Origin: Ascidiaceihabitans sp029251465
Lineage (GTDB): Bacteria; Pseudomonadota; Alphaproteobacteria; Rhodobacterales; Rhodobacteraceae
Length of the DNA: 64,000 bases
NCBI RefSeq assembly: GCF_042932805.1
Contig: NZ_CP170633.1
Location: 620,001 to 684,000 of the forward strand
Reading direction: 5' to 3'
The notes under the pieces were generated by a model. It saw only the letters and a program-made list of their open reading frames with translations, was not told the DNA's origin and made no database searches. The translations under genes were made by a program, and so were the position numbers. This document shows positions 52,231 to 61,093 of the stretch, piece after piece; position 1 is the first letter of the stretch; the number at the start of each line of letters is the position of its first letter.

Positions 52231-55212
52231 TCAGAGCCCGAGTCCGCGTCCCCGGGTGATGTCGATGCCGTGACAATAAGCCAATTCCGCACCGAGTCGG
52301 CGACCCGAGTCCATCCGGATGCCCAGCTCGGCCTTGCGGTTTGCAAGAAGGGATTCCAGCTGCGGATCGCGTTGGAGGCTCTTCGCCATCTCGCCCATCT
52401 CCGCGCGTGTCGCCCGGTAATCGGACATCGTCCCCGACCGGTAGTGCTTCAGGCTGGTCCGGTGGAGCTTTTGCCAGCGTTCCACAAACTGTGCGGCCCT
52501 GCGCTCCGGAGCGGTACGCAGCTGCGTCTCAAGTTGAAGCGCCCGGATGGTTCGATTGACCTGACCCGATCCGGCCTCGGATGCTAGGGTCGGGTCCTTG
52601 GCATAGGCTGCTTCGGCATCGCGCCATCCGTAAGGCCGCACCTCCTCGAACGCCGCGCGGGACTCAGAGAGGTTATGCAACTCGTCGGGTGTGCCCGGGC
52701 CGCCCCGCTTCTGAGCCGTGAGGACCGCATCCACCGCGCGGGCATGGCGTTTGAGGGCTGCGGTGCGGGCTTTTCGGCTTGCCGCTTCCGGGTCGTCCGC
52801 GAAGGTCTTTTGCAGCGCATCCACGCTGGGACGGATATCCTTTCTTGCCTCTTCCCTTCCCGGCCCCTGCGCAACATCGGAGCCAAGCGCGCCGTCTTTG
52901 GCAGGGCGCGACCCATCAATCCTATCTCGGAGTCTCTCGGGCACGATCTTGCGCAGGACCTCAATGACACGTTTCTGGAACGTGATCCCGCGCCGCTCGG
53001 CAAAGTCCTGCGCCGGATCGGCCTTGGCGTAGTCGAGCGCCATGTCCTTGGCCCGGTCGCGGGACAGGGTGTGGATCAGCCGATCCTGCGAGGAGAAGTC
53101 GTCGCGACCGTAGTGCAGGTTTAGTCCGTCCCGATGCCGCGACAGGGCGACGTAGCTGCCATGGGCGTCCAGGCCCGGCGTCGCGAGAACATGGGTTCGG
53201 TCCACCGTCATGCCCTGGGCCTTGTGGATGGTCGCGGCATAGCCATGGTCGAGGTGTTTGTAGTCCTTGAGGTCGAAGGCAATGTCGCGCCCGTCGTCGG
53301 TCTGGACGGACATAGACTGCGCGCTGGCCTCATGGATGATCCCGAGCGTGCCGTTCTTCACCCCAAGGCCGCGGTCATTCTGCAGGAACATCACCCGATC
53401 GCCGCTGGCAAAGCAACGGTCACCCCGCTCGACCGTCAAGGAGGCGTCCTCGCCCAGATCGCCCGCCGCGCGTTTCCGCTGCCGCGCCAACTCATTGAGC
53501 AAGCGCACTTCGGCGTTGGTGTGGGTCAGGATGATCCGGCCCTGATCAGGTGCCGCCTGACGGTCGCGGTCCCAGCGGTCGATCAGATCGACGCGCGCTT
53601 CGTCGCGGGTCGCAGCGCCATGCGCCATGCCATGGTTGTCGTAGGCATCAATTGCCGCCCCGGTCCGGCCGGTCGCCAGATCGCGGGTGGCGTCACGCTG
53701 CCAATCTTCGCGCTGACGGCGGACCTCTCCGATCTTCGCTCCTCCATGTCGCTCTTGAAGAGACCGGAAAGCAGCGCCCGCCTCGATGGATTGCAGCTGC
53801 TGCTGATCGCCGACTAGGACAACTTTGGCTCCAGCACCGGCGGCATTGGACAGGACCCGTTCAAGTTGCCGCGTGCCGACCATGCCGGCCTCATCGATAA
53901 CCAGCAAATCGCGCGCGGTGAGCCGGTCGCGGTTCTGCGCCCAACCGTGTTCCAGGCTGGCGATGGTCCGCGACGCGATACCCGATCCGCTCTGGAGGCC
54001 GTCTGCCGCGATGCCGGACAGGGCTGCGCCGCGCACCCGATACCCCGCCGCTTCCCAGGCCTCACGCGCCACCCCGAGCATCGCGCTCTTTCCCGTCCCG
54101 GCATGGCCGACGACAATGCCCAGATCGCGCCCGGTGGTGATCTGTGTCAGAGCGTCAGCTTGCTCGCGCGACAGAACCAGACCGCGCGCTTCCGCACGCG
54201 CCAAGGCTGCTTTGCGATCCGCATCCCGCACGTCGTGACGTTCCTTCTCGGCCAAGACTTTGGCGGCCCGATGCAGGCGCTGTTCGGCCTCGATCATCGT
54301 GCGGGTGGTGAAACGGTCCTCGCCGCACCCATCCTGGCCAAGCCCAACCAGATCGGGCGCGCTTCGGATTGCGCTGGTCACTGCATTGAACTGTTCCACG
54401 CTGTCGCTGTGCCGATGGGCGAAGCGTGCCATGTCGCGCTGCGTGAAGGTAGATTGCTGATGGGTAATCGCGTCCAGTGCAAGCGAAGGTTCCGCGATGA
54501 TACTCGCTCCGTTGTCGCGTGCGATCTCACGATGCAGTTCGGTCCGGTCGGCAGGGCTCCCTTCGCCCGCGATACGCTGCGCGGGCGCGCCGATCTGGCT
54601 TTGCGGCTCCAGCGCGATGCCTTGGTCTTCCAGACTCCTGTGATCGATGCGTGCGTCGATGTCGAGTTCAGCCAACCGCTCGTTGGCAAGCGTCGCCCAG
54701 CGTTCCCTCCAACGCTCGACCATCCCGGTGCTGTTCCAGTCGCGCACCTTTTTGCCAAACCCATCTTCATCGACAGACCGCATCGTCAGCATGACATGGG
54801 CATGTGGTTTGGGCAGTCCATCCGCACCCCTGTCCCAATGCACATTGAGATCAGCGATCATGCCTTGATCAACGAACTCTGACTGCACGAAGTCGCGGGC
54901 GAGCGCGATGCCCTCTGCCTTACTCATCTCGCGCGGAATGGCGAACTCTACCTCCCGGGCCAGCTGCGCATCGCGCCTGACCTCGACCGCTTCGACCGCG
55001 TTCCAGAGCTGCTCCCGGTCGCTCCACGCATCGGGCGCGGTCTCCGGTAGCAGCACTTCGGAATGCACGACACCGCGCTTGGCCGTGAAGTCATGGCTCC
55101 GTTCGATCCGGTCGTCACGCAGCCGCGATGCCGCGCGATAGGCAGCGGACGCCACCGCGCTGGAACCAGCTGCGCGCCCGATGACTTTCACGTGGAGATG
55201 ATAGATTGCCAT
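52231..55212 (-). CDS. traA: Ti-type conjugative relaxase-helicase TraA
   Basis: 993 residues. MobA/MobL relaxase domain at the N-terminus with AIYHLHVKVIGRAAGSSAVA and HUH-type PKPHAHVMLTMR; RecD-like helicase in the middle with GHAGTGKSAM (Walker A), LLVIDEAGMVG and LVGDQQQLQ; helicase box KAQGMTVDRTH and YVALSRHRDGL. Full-length, nicks oriT and unwinds DNA for transfer. Divergent from traC/traD across the oriT. Confidence 0.94.
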   Translation of the reverse strand: MAIYHLHVKVIGRAAGSSAVASAAYRAASRLRDDRIERSHDFTAKRGVVHSEVLLPETAPDAWSDREQLWNAVEAVEVRRDAQLAREVEFAIPREMSKAEGIALARDFVQSEFVDQGMIADLNVHWDRGADGLPKPHAHVMLTMRSVDEDGFGKKVRDWNSTGMVERWRERWATLANERLAELDIDARIDHRSLEDQGIALEPQSQIGAPAQRIAGEGSPADRTELHREIARDNGASIIAEPSLALDAITHQQSTFTQRDMARFAHRHSDSVEQFNAVTSAIRSAPDLVGLGQDGCGEDRFTTRTMIEAEQRLHRAAKVLAEKERHDVRDADRKAALARAEARGLVLSREQADALTQITTGRDLGIVVGHAGTGKSAMLGVAREAWEAAGYRVRGAALSGIAADGLQSGSGIASRTIASLEHGWAQNRDRLTARDLLVIDEAGMVGTRQLERVLSNAAGAGAKVVLVGDQQQLQSIEAGAAFRSLQERHGGAKIGEVRRQREDWQRDATRDLATGRTGAAIDAYDNHGMAHGAATRDEARVDLIDRWDRDRQAAPDQGRIILTHTNAEVRLLNELARQRKRAAGDLGEDASLTVERGDRCFASGDRVMFLQNDRGLGVKNGTLGIIHEASAQSMSVQTDDGRDIAFDLKDYKHLDHGYAATIHKAQGMTVDRTHVLATPGLDAHGSYVALSRHRDGLNLHYGRDDFSSQDRLIHTLSRDRAKDMALDYAKADPAQDFAERRGITFQKRVIEVLRKIVPERLRDRIDGSRPAKDGALGSDVAQGPGREEARKDIRPSVDALQKTFADDPEAASRKARTAALKRHARAVDAVLTAQKRGGPGTPDELHNLSESRAAFEEVRPYGWRDAEAAYAKDPTLASEAGSGQVNRTIRALQLETQLRTAPERRAAQFVERWQKLHRTSLKHYRSGTMSDYRATRAEMGEMAKSLQRDPQLESLLANRKAELGIRMDSGRRLGAELAYCHGIDITRGRGLGL

Positions 55213-55242
55213 GATGGCGCAATCATCTACACAAAAACGCCC

Positions 55243-55275
55243 ACGTCGGAACGACGTATAAGCGCGCCCTCCCTC
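55243..55275. other. Origin of transfer, Q-type
   Basis: Inverted repeat ACGTCG (55243-55248) GAA CGACGT (55252-55257), then ATAAGCGCGCCCT (55258-55270). This matches the nic region of Ti/RSF1010-type oriT (TAAGTGCGCCCT). Located between traA and traC as in Ti plasmids. Cleavage expected within the TAAGCGCG segment. Confidence 0.82.
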
Positions 55276-55384
55276 AATAAAATCTCGGGAAGGACCGGCG
55301 CGTCCCCGGCCGTCCTGGCGACTCTGCTGCCTTCTGCAAGATGCCCCGCTATCCTCTCTGCATCAAAACGTTATGGAGGATGCA

Positions 55385-55711
55385 ATGCGCAAACCACGGG
55401 ATTACGACGCGGAATTGAAGGCGCTGGAGCTGAAGACGAAAGAGCTGAAAACCCGCAAGGTGCAACAGCTTGGCGAGCTCGTCGTCGCCACTGGAGCCGA
55501 TGCATTCAGTGCAGAGGAACTCGCCGGTGCGTTGATCGTGCTGGCCGAGACAACTGATACTGCAAAAAGGGAGGCTTGGTCAAAACGCGGGGCTGCGTTC
55601 TTTCAGCGCCGGTCGCGGAAACCTGCAAAAACAGCTGACCGCGACGCAAAAAGCGCTGCGGCGCAATCTGGCGGCGCGCCATCGGCATCAGGCCGCCCGG
55701 GCGCGGCATGA
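55385..55711 (+). CDS. traC: Conjugal transfer protein TraC
   Basis: 108 residues, strongly charged: Arg/Lys-rich ends and Glu/Lys helices (LKALELKTKELKTRKVQQ). GGAGG at 55375-55379 precedes ATG 55385. Same position and type as Ti TraC, a relaxosome accessory at oriT. The tail is Ala/Gly-rich. Confidence 0.8.
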   Translation: MRKPRDYDAELKALELKTKELKTRKVQQLGELVVATGADAFSAEELAGALIVLAETTDTAKREAWSKRGAAFFQRRSRKPAKTADRDAKSAAAQSGGAPSASGRPGAA

Positions 55712-55712
55712 C

Positions 55713-55958
55713 ATGCGCAACTGGCAGGTCGAACGCCGCAAACGCACACGGCATCTGATCGAATTGGGTGGACTCGTCGTCAAAGCAGGGATTGTAGACC
55801 TCACCGGCGATGACCGCGCTATGATTTACGGCGCGCTGCTCTGGATGGCAGAAAAGCTCAAGGGCGAACAAGGCGATCATGCACGAGTAGTTTGGGCCGA
55901 GAAGGGGAGGAAAGCGTTCGAAGACGCTCAGAAAAGAGATGGGCCCTTGGGCCGGTAG
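55713..55958 (+). CDS. traD: Conjugal transfer protein TraD
   Basis: 81 residues. RNWQVERRKRTRHLIELGGL and DLTGDDRAMIYGALLWMAE are the TraD family core. One base after the traC stop. TraG would normally follow but is absent; the integrase comes next instead. Confidence 0.88.
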   Translation: MRNWQVERRKRTRHLIELGGLVVKAGIVDLTGDDRAMIYGALLWMAEKLKGEQGDHARVVWAEKGRKAFEDAQKRDGPLGR

Positions 55959-55987
55959 TGGTCCAGAAGTCAGCGGCCAGCGACATG

Positions 55988-57244
55988 TTAGGGGCATTGC
56001 CCCGTGCAAATCTTTGCCCACCTCTCCATCAATGGCCGCCTCTGATCCAGGAAGTCGGTCTTGCGATAAGTCCGTACGACCTTGCTGTCTGAGACATGTG
56101 CCAGCACCATCTCGGCGACCTCATGTGACGCGTCCGTCTGGTCTGCGAGCCAAGTGCGCAGGCTTGTTCTGAAGCCATGCGGGCGGGCCTCAAGCTCCCT
56201 GCGTTCCATCAGCCGCGCCATGGTTGCGTCACTGATGACGCCCTTGCGGACAGAGGGAAACAGATACCCGTCGCGCTCGTAGGGACGGGCGAGCTCGATA
56301 ACACGTTGTGCCTCTTCGCTGAGAGGGACGCGGAAGTCCTCCGCCGCGCCGAGGCGTGCCTTCATGTTGTTCGCGGGCACGGTCCAGATATCGCCGTCGA
56401 TTTCTTCCAGCCGCGTAAACCGCACGGGCCGCGAGCGAAGCCCTGTAAGGATGAGCAGTCGCAGCGCGAGATGCGTGATCGTTGGCTCCTCAATGGAGGC
56501 GTAGAACGCAGGCACGTCCTCCCATGGCATGCTTGGGATCGACGTCACCTGATGCCGTTGCCGACCCAAGAGCTGCTTCGCCTTGGCGACCGCCTGCAAA
56601 TCGACATCGAGGCCCAGAGCGGCTGCGTGATCCAGAACGATCTTGAGGCGATTGGCGGCCTTCGAGGCAGTTGCAGCCTTGGCATGCCAGATCGGGGCCA
56701 AGGCGTCCCGGATATCGCTTTGGGTGATCTCGGTGACGGGCATGCGTCCAAGTTTGGGCAACACGTGATGTTCCAACGGGCTATACCATCGTCCCGCAGT
56801 CCCGTCCCCCTTAAGGTCGGCCTTGCGGCTCTCGAAGGCGTCCAACGCGACTTCCCTTAGGAGGTGGCGGTTGCGCATGGCGTCTTGGCGTTGCCTGCGC
56901 CGATGCTCAATGGGGTCCTTGCCTTTTGCGACCATAGTTCGATACTCGGAGGCGACGTCGCGAGCATCCTTCAGGGAGAGAGCCTTCAGGCCGCCGAGAC
57001 CCATTTCTCGGCGTCGCCCGTAAAGGGTATAGCGGAAGACCCATTGACCGCCGCCATCCTTGCGCTTGATCAGGCGCAGCCCATCGCCATCCTCATGCTT
57101 GCCGGGTGGCGCGGATTTGATGAAAAGGGCTGTTAGGTTCCCCAAGGTTATATCCCCCAGATTATCCCCCACAGAATATGGGATTTGCTGCGACGTCGCA
57201 AGTTTCCCTGAGAGCATTGGGTCAGGAAAATCCATTTTTTCCAA
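55988..57244 (-). CDS. int: P4-type tyrosine integrase (DUF4102 arm)
   Basis: 418 residues. N-terminal DUF4102 arm-binding domain (WVFRYTLYGRRREMGLGG), core SAM-like domain, catalytic Arg in LTGLRSRPVRF, HGFRTSLRTW (His, Arg), LAHVSDSKVV and Tyr in RTYRKTDFLD. Inward facing, 47 bases from the attR repeat. Its first codons carry the TATCCCCC boxes. Looks intact. Confidence 0.94.
   Translation of the reverse strand: MEKMDFPDPMLSGKLATSQQIPYSVGDNLGDITLGNLTALFIKSAPPGKHEDGDGLRLIKRKDGGGQWVFRYTLYGRRREMGLGGLKALSLKDARDVASEYRTMVAKGKDPIEHRRRQRQDAMRNRHLLREVALDAFESRKADLKGDGTAGRWYSPLEHHVLPKLGRMPVTEITQSDIRDALAPIWHAKAATASKAANRLKIVLDHAAALGLDVDLQAVAKAKQLLGRQRHQVTSIPSMPWEDVPAFYASIEEPTITHLALRLLILTGLRSRPVRFTRLEEIDGDIWTVPANNMKARLGAAEDFRVPLSEEAQRVIELARPYERDGYLFPSVRKGVISDATMARLMERRELEARPHGFRTSLRTWLADQTDASHEVAEMVLAHVSDSKVVRTYRKTDFLDQRRPLMERWAKICTGQCP
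57151..57170. repeat. Right TATCCCCC double box within int
   Basis: TATCCCCCA, 4 bases, ATCCCCC, matching the left-end copy at 20166-20185 in the same orientation and lying about 120 bases from attR. Confidence 0.5.
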
Positions 57245-57291
57245 ACAGATATGGCATTACATCGGGCCTGCTGAGACTGGAATGCCATGCG

Positions 57292-57309
57292 GTGTGGGGG
57301 CACCATTTA
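57292..57309. repeat. attR: 18-bp copy of tRNA-Thr 3' end
   Basis: GTGTGGGGGCACCATTTA, identical to attL. No further tRNA sequence upstream of it. Confidence 0.85.
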
Positions 57310-57320
57310 CCTAATAAAAT

Positions 57321-57340
57321 CAGCACCTTAAGGGGTGCTG
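57321..57340 (+). terminator. Hairpin, probable original tRNA-Thr terminator
   Basis: CAGCACC / GGTGCTG stem around TTAAGG, 12 bases after attR. Before insertion this would have sat right behind tRNA-Thr. Confidence 0.5.
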
Positions 57341-57484
57341 CGTTGCGATAATATTTTGGGCGAAAAATCCGGAAGCTTATCGGAAGCCGATTGATCTTGC
57401 CAAATTTCTGTATCGTGGGAATCACATTGTGAAATTTTTGCAGAATATCAGTTGACGGTTATTGGTGGACGCCGTGAGTGCGGA

Positions 57485-57808
57485 TTACCCAAACACAGAT
57501 GCTAGGCCAGTAGCTGCACCGATCACTGCGGCAAGTGCGCCGATCCAAACCAGAATGTTTTGCATGGATGCTCTGCGCCTAGATTTTCGATCTTGAGCTG
57601 AAAGCCATTGTTCCACAAAAGGACGTTTGGGCGTCACGCGTTGGCCGTTGACTGATACAGTCGCAAACGACACAAAAACATTGTCACCCAACCGTACCCC
57701 GCCATTGCAAAGCCGCATGCGGACAGTTTCCGGACCCATATCATTCAATAGCCTGTTCCACGCTTTGACGTATTCAACGGGCGGGGTGGGGGCGGTGACG
57801 TTAGCCAT
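57485..57808 (-). CDS. Small protein with C-terminal membrane anchor, next to R-M enzyme
   Basis: 107 residues starting MANVTAPTPPVEYVKAWNRL; one membrane segment at the end (ILVWIGALAAVIGAATGLAS). Overlaps the end of the R-M gene by 8 bases, so translationally coupled. No known domain. Could tether or modulate the enzyme; inferred. Confidence 0.65.
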   Translation of the reverse strand: MANVTAPTPPVEYVKAWNRLLNDMGPETVRMRLCNGGVRLGDNVFVSFATVSVNGQRVTPKRPFVEQWLSAQDRKSRRRASMQNILVWIGALAAVIGAATGLASVFG

Positions 57809-60800
57809 CTGCTGTGTCTTCAGTTGTGGCACGATTGGCGGCGCGCATGGCTTCGGTGACCTCTATCGTTTCGACACTGACGCGGGTGACGCGCACCAGC
57901 AGGTCGATCACCTGGTCTTTGTAATCGGCAAAGCGGTAGGTGTTGAATTTTTCGCGGATCGTGGGATCGCGGGGCGTCTTTTCTTTGTATTGATCGAGGA
58001 TCCATTCAAGGCCGGAGCGGTTGCCAAGTTTGTAATCCCAGCACTGGGGCGGGATGCCCGACAGAGTGGTAACACTGTCCAGCGTGATGGTGCCTGCGTC
58101 TTTGTCGGCCTTTAGCGCCACTTTGGGGGACAGGCCTGCCTTGGTGGCTTTTTCGTCCTCGATATCGTTGCGTTTCAATTTCCACGGTTTGACGGTTTCA
58201 TAGCCGATGTGAAGGTCCAGCAAGCGTTGCCCCCAATCTCGCCATTGGTGGAAATCGGGATAAAACGGGATGCGAGGGAATTCGCGTTTCAGGTTGATCG
58301 CGTAGGTGTCGCGGTAGATGGGGTCGTGCAGGACGGCGTAAACATAGGCAAAGATGTCATCCTTGGTGATTTTCGCTGCCTTGCCGTAGTGTTTGGTGAA
58401 TTTATTGAGCGCCCAATCGGTGATGTTGTCGATACGTTGGCCATTCTCGCCATGAAAGAAACAAGGAAGCAGATTGTTTTTTTCAACCGCTTCATAGTCA
58501 CGTGCTGACTCTCCAGCCAAGACTTGAAATGGTTTGGCCGCTGATGTGCCGCTAATGGAAAAATAGGGTGTATTTGTGTTGCCATTGCCGCCAAATAGTT
58601 TGACGTGTTCTTCATAGAAAATGTCATTCATTGGCTTGGACCAGATGAATGCACGTGTCACGAATGGTCGCCACATCGAAGTAGTAATTAGTGGACGGGA
58701 TGTTAACTTCACTTTACCGCGCCATTTGTTCTTTAGATCACGCGACCATTTTATACGTCCGTCGAAGTTTTCGGATTTTTGGGCGTCATAAATTTCGCGA
58801 AAATAATCATACTTTTGACTGAGGGTTTTCTTATCAAAAGAGTAACTCCATTCGTCTCTGTTTGTCTTAATTCCACTCACATATCGTTTAAATATCGCCC
58901 GCTCCTGCGATTTCACCTTTGCCGCCTTGGTCTTCTTATCCGCGACAGGCAGCAGATCATCCCAGTCATTTACGGTCTGGTTGATCCAGTTGGCTTTGTC
59001 GTCTGGCGTCACCACCTCGTACTTTGCATCCGACGCTTTCACGGCACTCAGCCACGACAGTTTGTCGTCCGCCGTCTCCAACTCTGGCCGCCGCACATAG
59101 TGAATTTTGCAATCGCGTTTTTTGCGTTTGCCCAGTTGCTTGCGCACAAAGAATGAAATCGCCACGCCCGTCTGGATGCCAAAGACGTTGTTCTTGGTTC
59201 CTGATAATTTAGGATTGGCGCGCACGTCACCGCCCAGATCGACCAGATAAATCTCGTCAAACTCCTCCGCTACATATTTGCGGAACCCGTCAAAGGTGCG
59301 ACTGTCGATAAAACTGCGGTTGGTGACAAAGGCAATCACCCCGTCATCGTGCAAACGGTCCGACGCCCAGCGGAAAAACCGCGCATACATGTCGTAGACT
59401 TTGGTTTTCTGCGCCGTGGACATTTTCACAAAACTGCGTTTTATCAGGTCGTCAATGTGGGGGTAGGTGCGGTTTTTGTTGTTGTCGTTCTCGTTTTGCT
59501 GGTTGGCATTGTAGGGCGGGTTGCCGATCACCACGGAAATCTTGCGTTTGTTCTGGCGTTTCACCCGCGCGACGTTTTCATCCGACACGGACGCGAACAT
59601 ATCAAACTGGTGCCCCGATTTGATACCCAAGCCGCCAATGTTGTCCAGCGTGTCCACAAAACACAAGTTCGGGTATTCCGCATATTGACCCGATACCGCT
59701 TGATAGGTCGCTTCGATATTCAAGTTCGCCACGTAGTATGGCAGGATTGCGACCTCATTCGCGTGCAGTTCTTCGGTGTATTTATGCCTCAGCTTTTCGG
59801 GTTGCCCCCGAAAGTACTCGATCAGCTCGCAAATATAGGTGCCAGTGCCTGTTGCGGGGTCAAGGATTTCGACGCCTTCATCAATCAGCCGTTTGTCAAA
59901 GTGTTTGTCGGTCAGCCAGTCGGCCCCTTCGATCATGAATTTGACGATTTCATTGGGGGTATAGACCACGCCCAGACGGTCGGCAGCGTCGGGGTTATAG
60001 ACCTTGTAAAAGTTCTCGTAGATCACCTTGAGAAAGGTCTGCTTTTCCGTGTGGCTCGTGATTTGCGCGGCGTTGGCGTTGATTGCCGCGTAGTAGGGTT
60101 GCAGCGCCTTGAGAGTGGATTTCTTGACCTGTCCGGTAAAGAACGCCCCTTCAAGTTCATACAGCAGCTTGGCGACGTTGTTATCGCGGTGAAAATCTGC
60201 CTCGTCAAATACGCGAGCAAAGATTTCTTCCGTCAGGATGTGCTGGATCAGCATTTCGCGTACATCATCGCGCCCCAGCGTCGGGTTGATGGTTTCGCGG
60301 GCGTGGTCGAGGAATTTCTTGGCAGCGGGTTTGAACGTAGCGTTGCTTTTGTATGCAGTGTCGATCTTGTCGCGCAGGGCGTCCAGCACCGCAGGTAAGT
60401 CGGTTTTGAATTGTTCCACAGCACTGCGGAATTGCGCAATTTCGGGCCGTTGGTAACCAAAGAACAGGTTTAGAAGTTGTTCCAGCCCGTCGGTGTCTGT
60501 CATGTCGCAGCGGAAAATTTCATTGCGATCTTGCCAAAGGACGGCGGTTTTCGAGTCCTCGAAAATGATATTGTCTTGGGGGTAGCCTGTGCGCAGTTTT
60601 GCGTCGATTTCCGCATCCAGATCATCGTCGGTGTCTTTGGCTTCCCAATATCCCAGTGGCACACGCACATCGTGCAGGATTGCGCCATCTGGCCTGATGG
60701 GTTTCTTGAGGCTGGATTGCATCGGGTATTGGTTGATGAACGTCAGATTGTCGGACTTGGCCCACGCCTTGAGCAGGTCTTTGAATGCTTCGCTAATGAC

Positions 60801-60881
60801 GCCTTCGGTAAGGGAGCCGCTGACTTTGCGGTATTCGTCCAAGTCAGCAAGATATCTGTTTATTAAGCGTTGGCTCATCAT
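57801..60881 (-). CDS. Single-chain restriction-modification enzyme (type IIG/ISP-like, no helicase)
   Basis: 1026 residues. N-terminal PD-(D/E)xK nuclease: PDGAILHD (D65) and GYWEAKD (E80, K82). Then an N6-adenine methyltransferase core with motif I DPATGTGTYI (341-350) and NPPY (454-457), and a C-terminal target-recognition region. The central DEAD helicase of type ISP enzymes is absent. Methylates and cuts DNA in one chain. Starts MMSQ; ATG 60881 or 60878. Operon with a small membrane protein. Confidence 0.85.
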   Translation of the reverse strand: MMSQRLINRYLADLDEYRKVSGSLTEGVISEAFKDLLKAWAKSDNLTFINQYPMQSSLKKPIRPDGAILHDVRVPLGYWEAKDTDDDLDAEIDAKLRTGYPQDNIIFEDSKTAVLWQDRNEIFRCDMTDTDGLEQLLNLFFGYQRPEIAQFRSAVEQFKTDLPAVLDALRDKIDTAYKSNATFKPAAKKFLDHARETINPTLGRDDVREMLIQHILTEEIFARVFDEADFHRDNNVAKLLYELEGAFFTGQVKKSTLKALQPYYAAINANAAQITSHTEKQTFLKVIYENFYKVYNPDAADRLGVVYTPNEIVKFMIEGADWLTDKHFDKRLIDEGVEILDPATGTGTYICELIEYFRGQPEKLRHKYTEELHANEVAILPYYVANLNIEATYQAVSGQYAEYPNLCFVDTLDNIGGLGIKSGHQFDMFASVSDENVARVKRQNKRKISVVIGNPPYNANQQNENDNNKNRTYPHIDDLIKRSFVKMSTAQKTKVYDMYARFFRWASDRLHDDGVIAFVTNRSFIDSRTFDGFRKYVAEEFDEIYLVDLGGDVRANPKLSGTKNNVFGIQTGVAISFFVRKQLGKRKKRDCKIHYVRRPELETADDKLSWLSAVKASDAKYEVVTPDDKANWINQTVNDWDDLLPVADKKTKAAKVKSQERAIFKRYVSGIKTNRDEWSYSFDKKTLSQKYDYFREIYDAQKSENFDGRIKWSRDLKNKWRGKVKLTSRPLITTSMWRPFVTRAFIWSKPMNDIFYEEHVKLFGGNGNTNTPYFSISGTSAAKPFQVLAGESARDYEAVEKNNLLPCFFHGENGQRIDNITDWALNKFTKHYGKAAKITKDDIFAYVYAVLHDPIYRDTYAINLKREFPRIPFYPDFHQWRDWGQRLLDLHIGYETVKPWKLKRNDIEDEKATKAGLSPKVALKADKDAGTITLDSVTTLSGIPPQCWDYKLGNRSGLEWILDQYKEKTPRDPTIREKFNTYRFADYKDQVIDLLVRVTRVSVETIEVTEAMRAANRATTEDTADG

Positions 60882-61093
60882 TCACCCCATACGTGCAAGT
60901 TCTTTGTATGGAGGCGTTGTGGGATGGTCTAGGCTGATTAAACAGATAGTTGATTTGAAGTTAGGCGCACTTCAGACGCCGTTGTGGGAAAAACCGGACA
61001 TTTCCGATGTATTGGTGGAAAACCATGTCCGTAAAAGGAACGTAAAAGCACCCAATAGCATAGTAAAAACCATGCAATGTGTGCTTTTACATA

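Larger units (their letters stand above)
20097..57309. mobile_element. Integrated mobilizable island of about 37.2 kb at tRNA-Thr
   Basis: Bounded by an exact 18-bp direct repeat (20097-20114 and 57292-57309) formed by the tRNA 3' end plus TTTA. The right end carries the integrase reading inward, TraC/TraD, oriT, TraA and an AlpA-like gene; the rest is cargo. TATCCCCC double repeats lie inside both ends. There is no T4SS mating-pore gene and no TraG coupling protein, so it needs a helper. An IS1182 copy and a second recombinase gene suggest it grew by accretion. Confidence 0.8.

Noticed and set aside
53866..54882. Plus-strand open frame of 338 codons
   Set aside because: Antisense shadow of traA in GC-rich DNA.
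20097..57309. CRISPR array or retron inside the island
   Set aside because: No regularly spaced repeats, Cas proteins or reverse transcriptase are visible.
59349..60398. Plus-strand open frame of 349 codons
   Set aside because: Antisense to the R-M gene, whose motifs are clear on the other strand.
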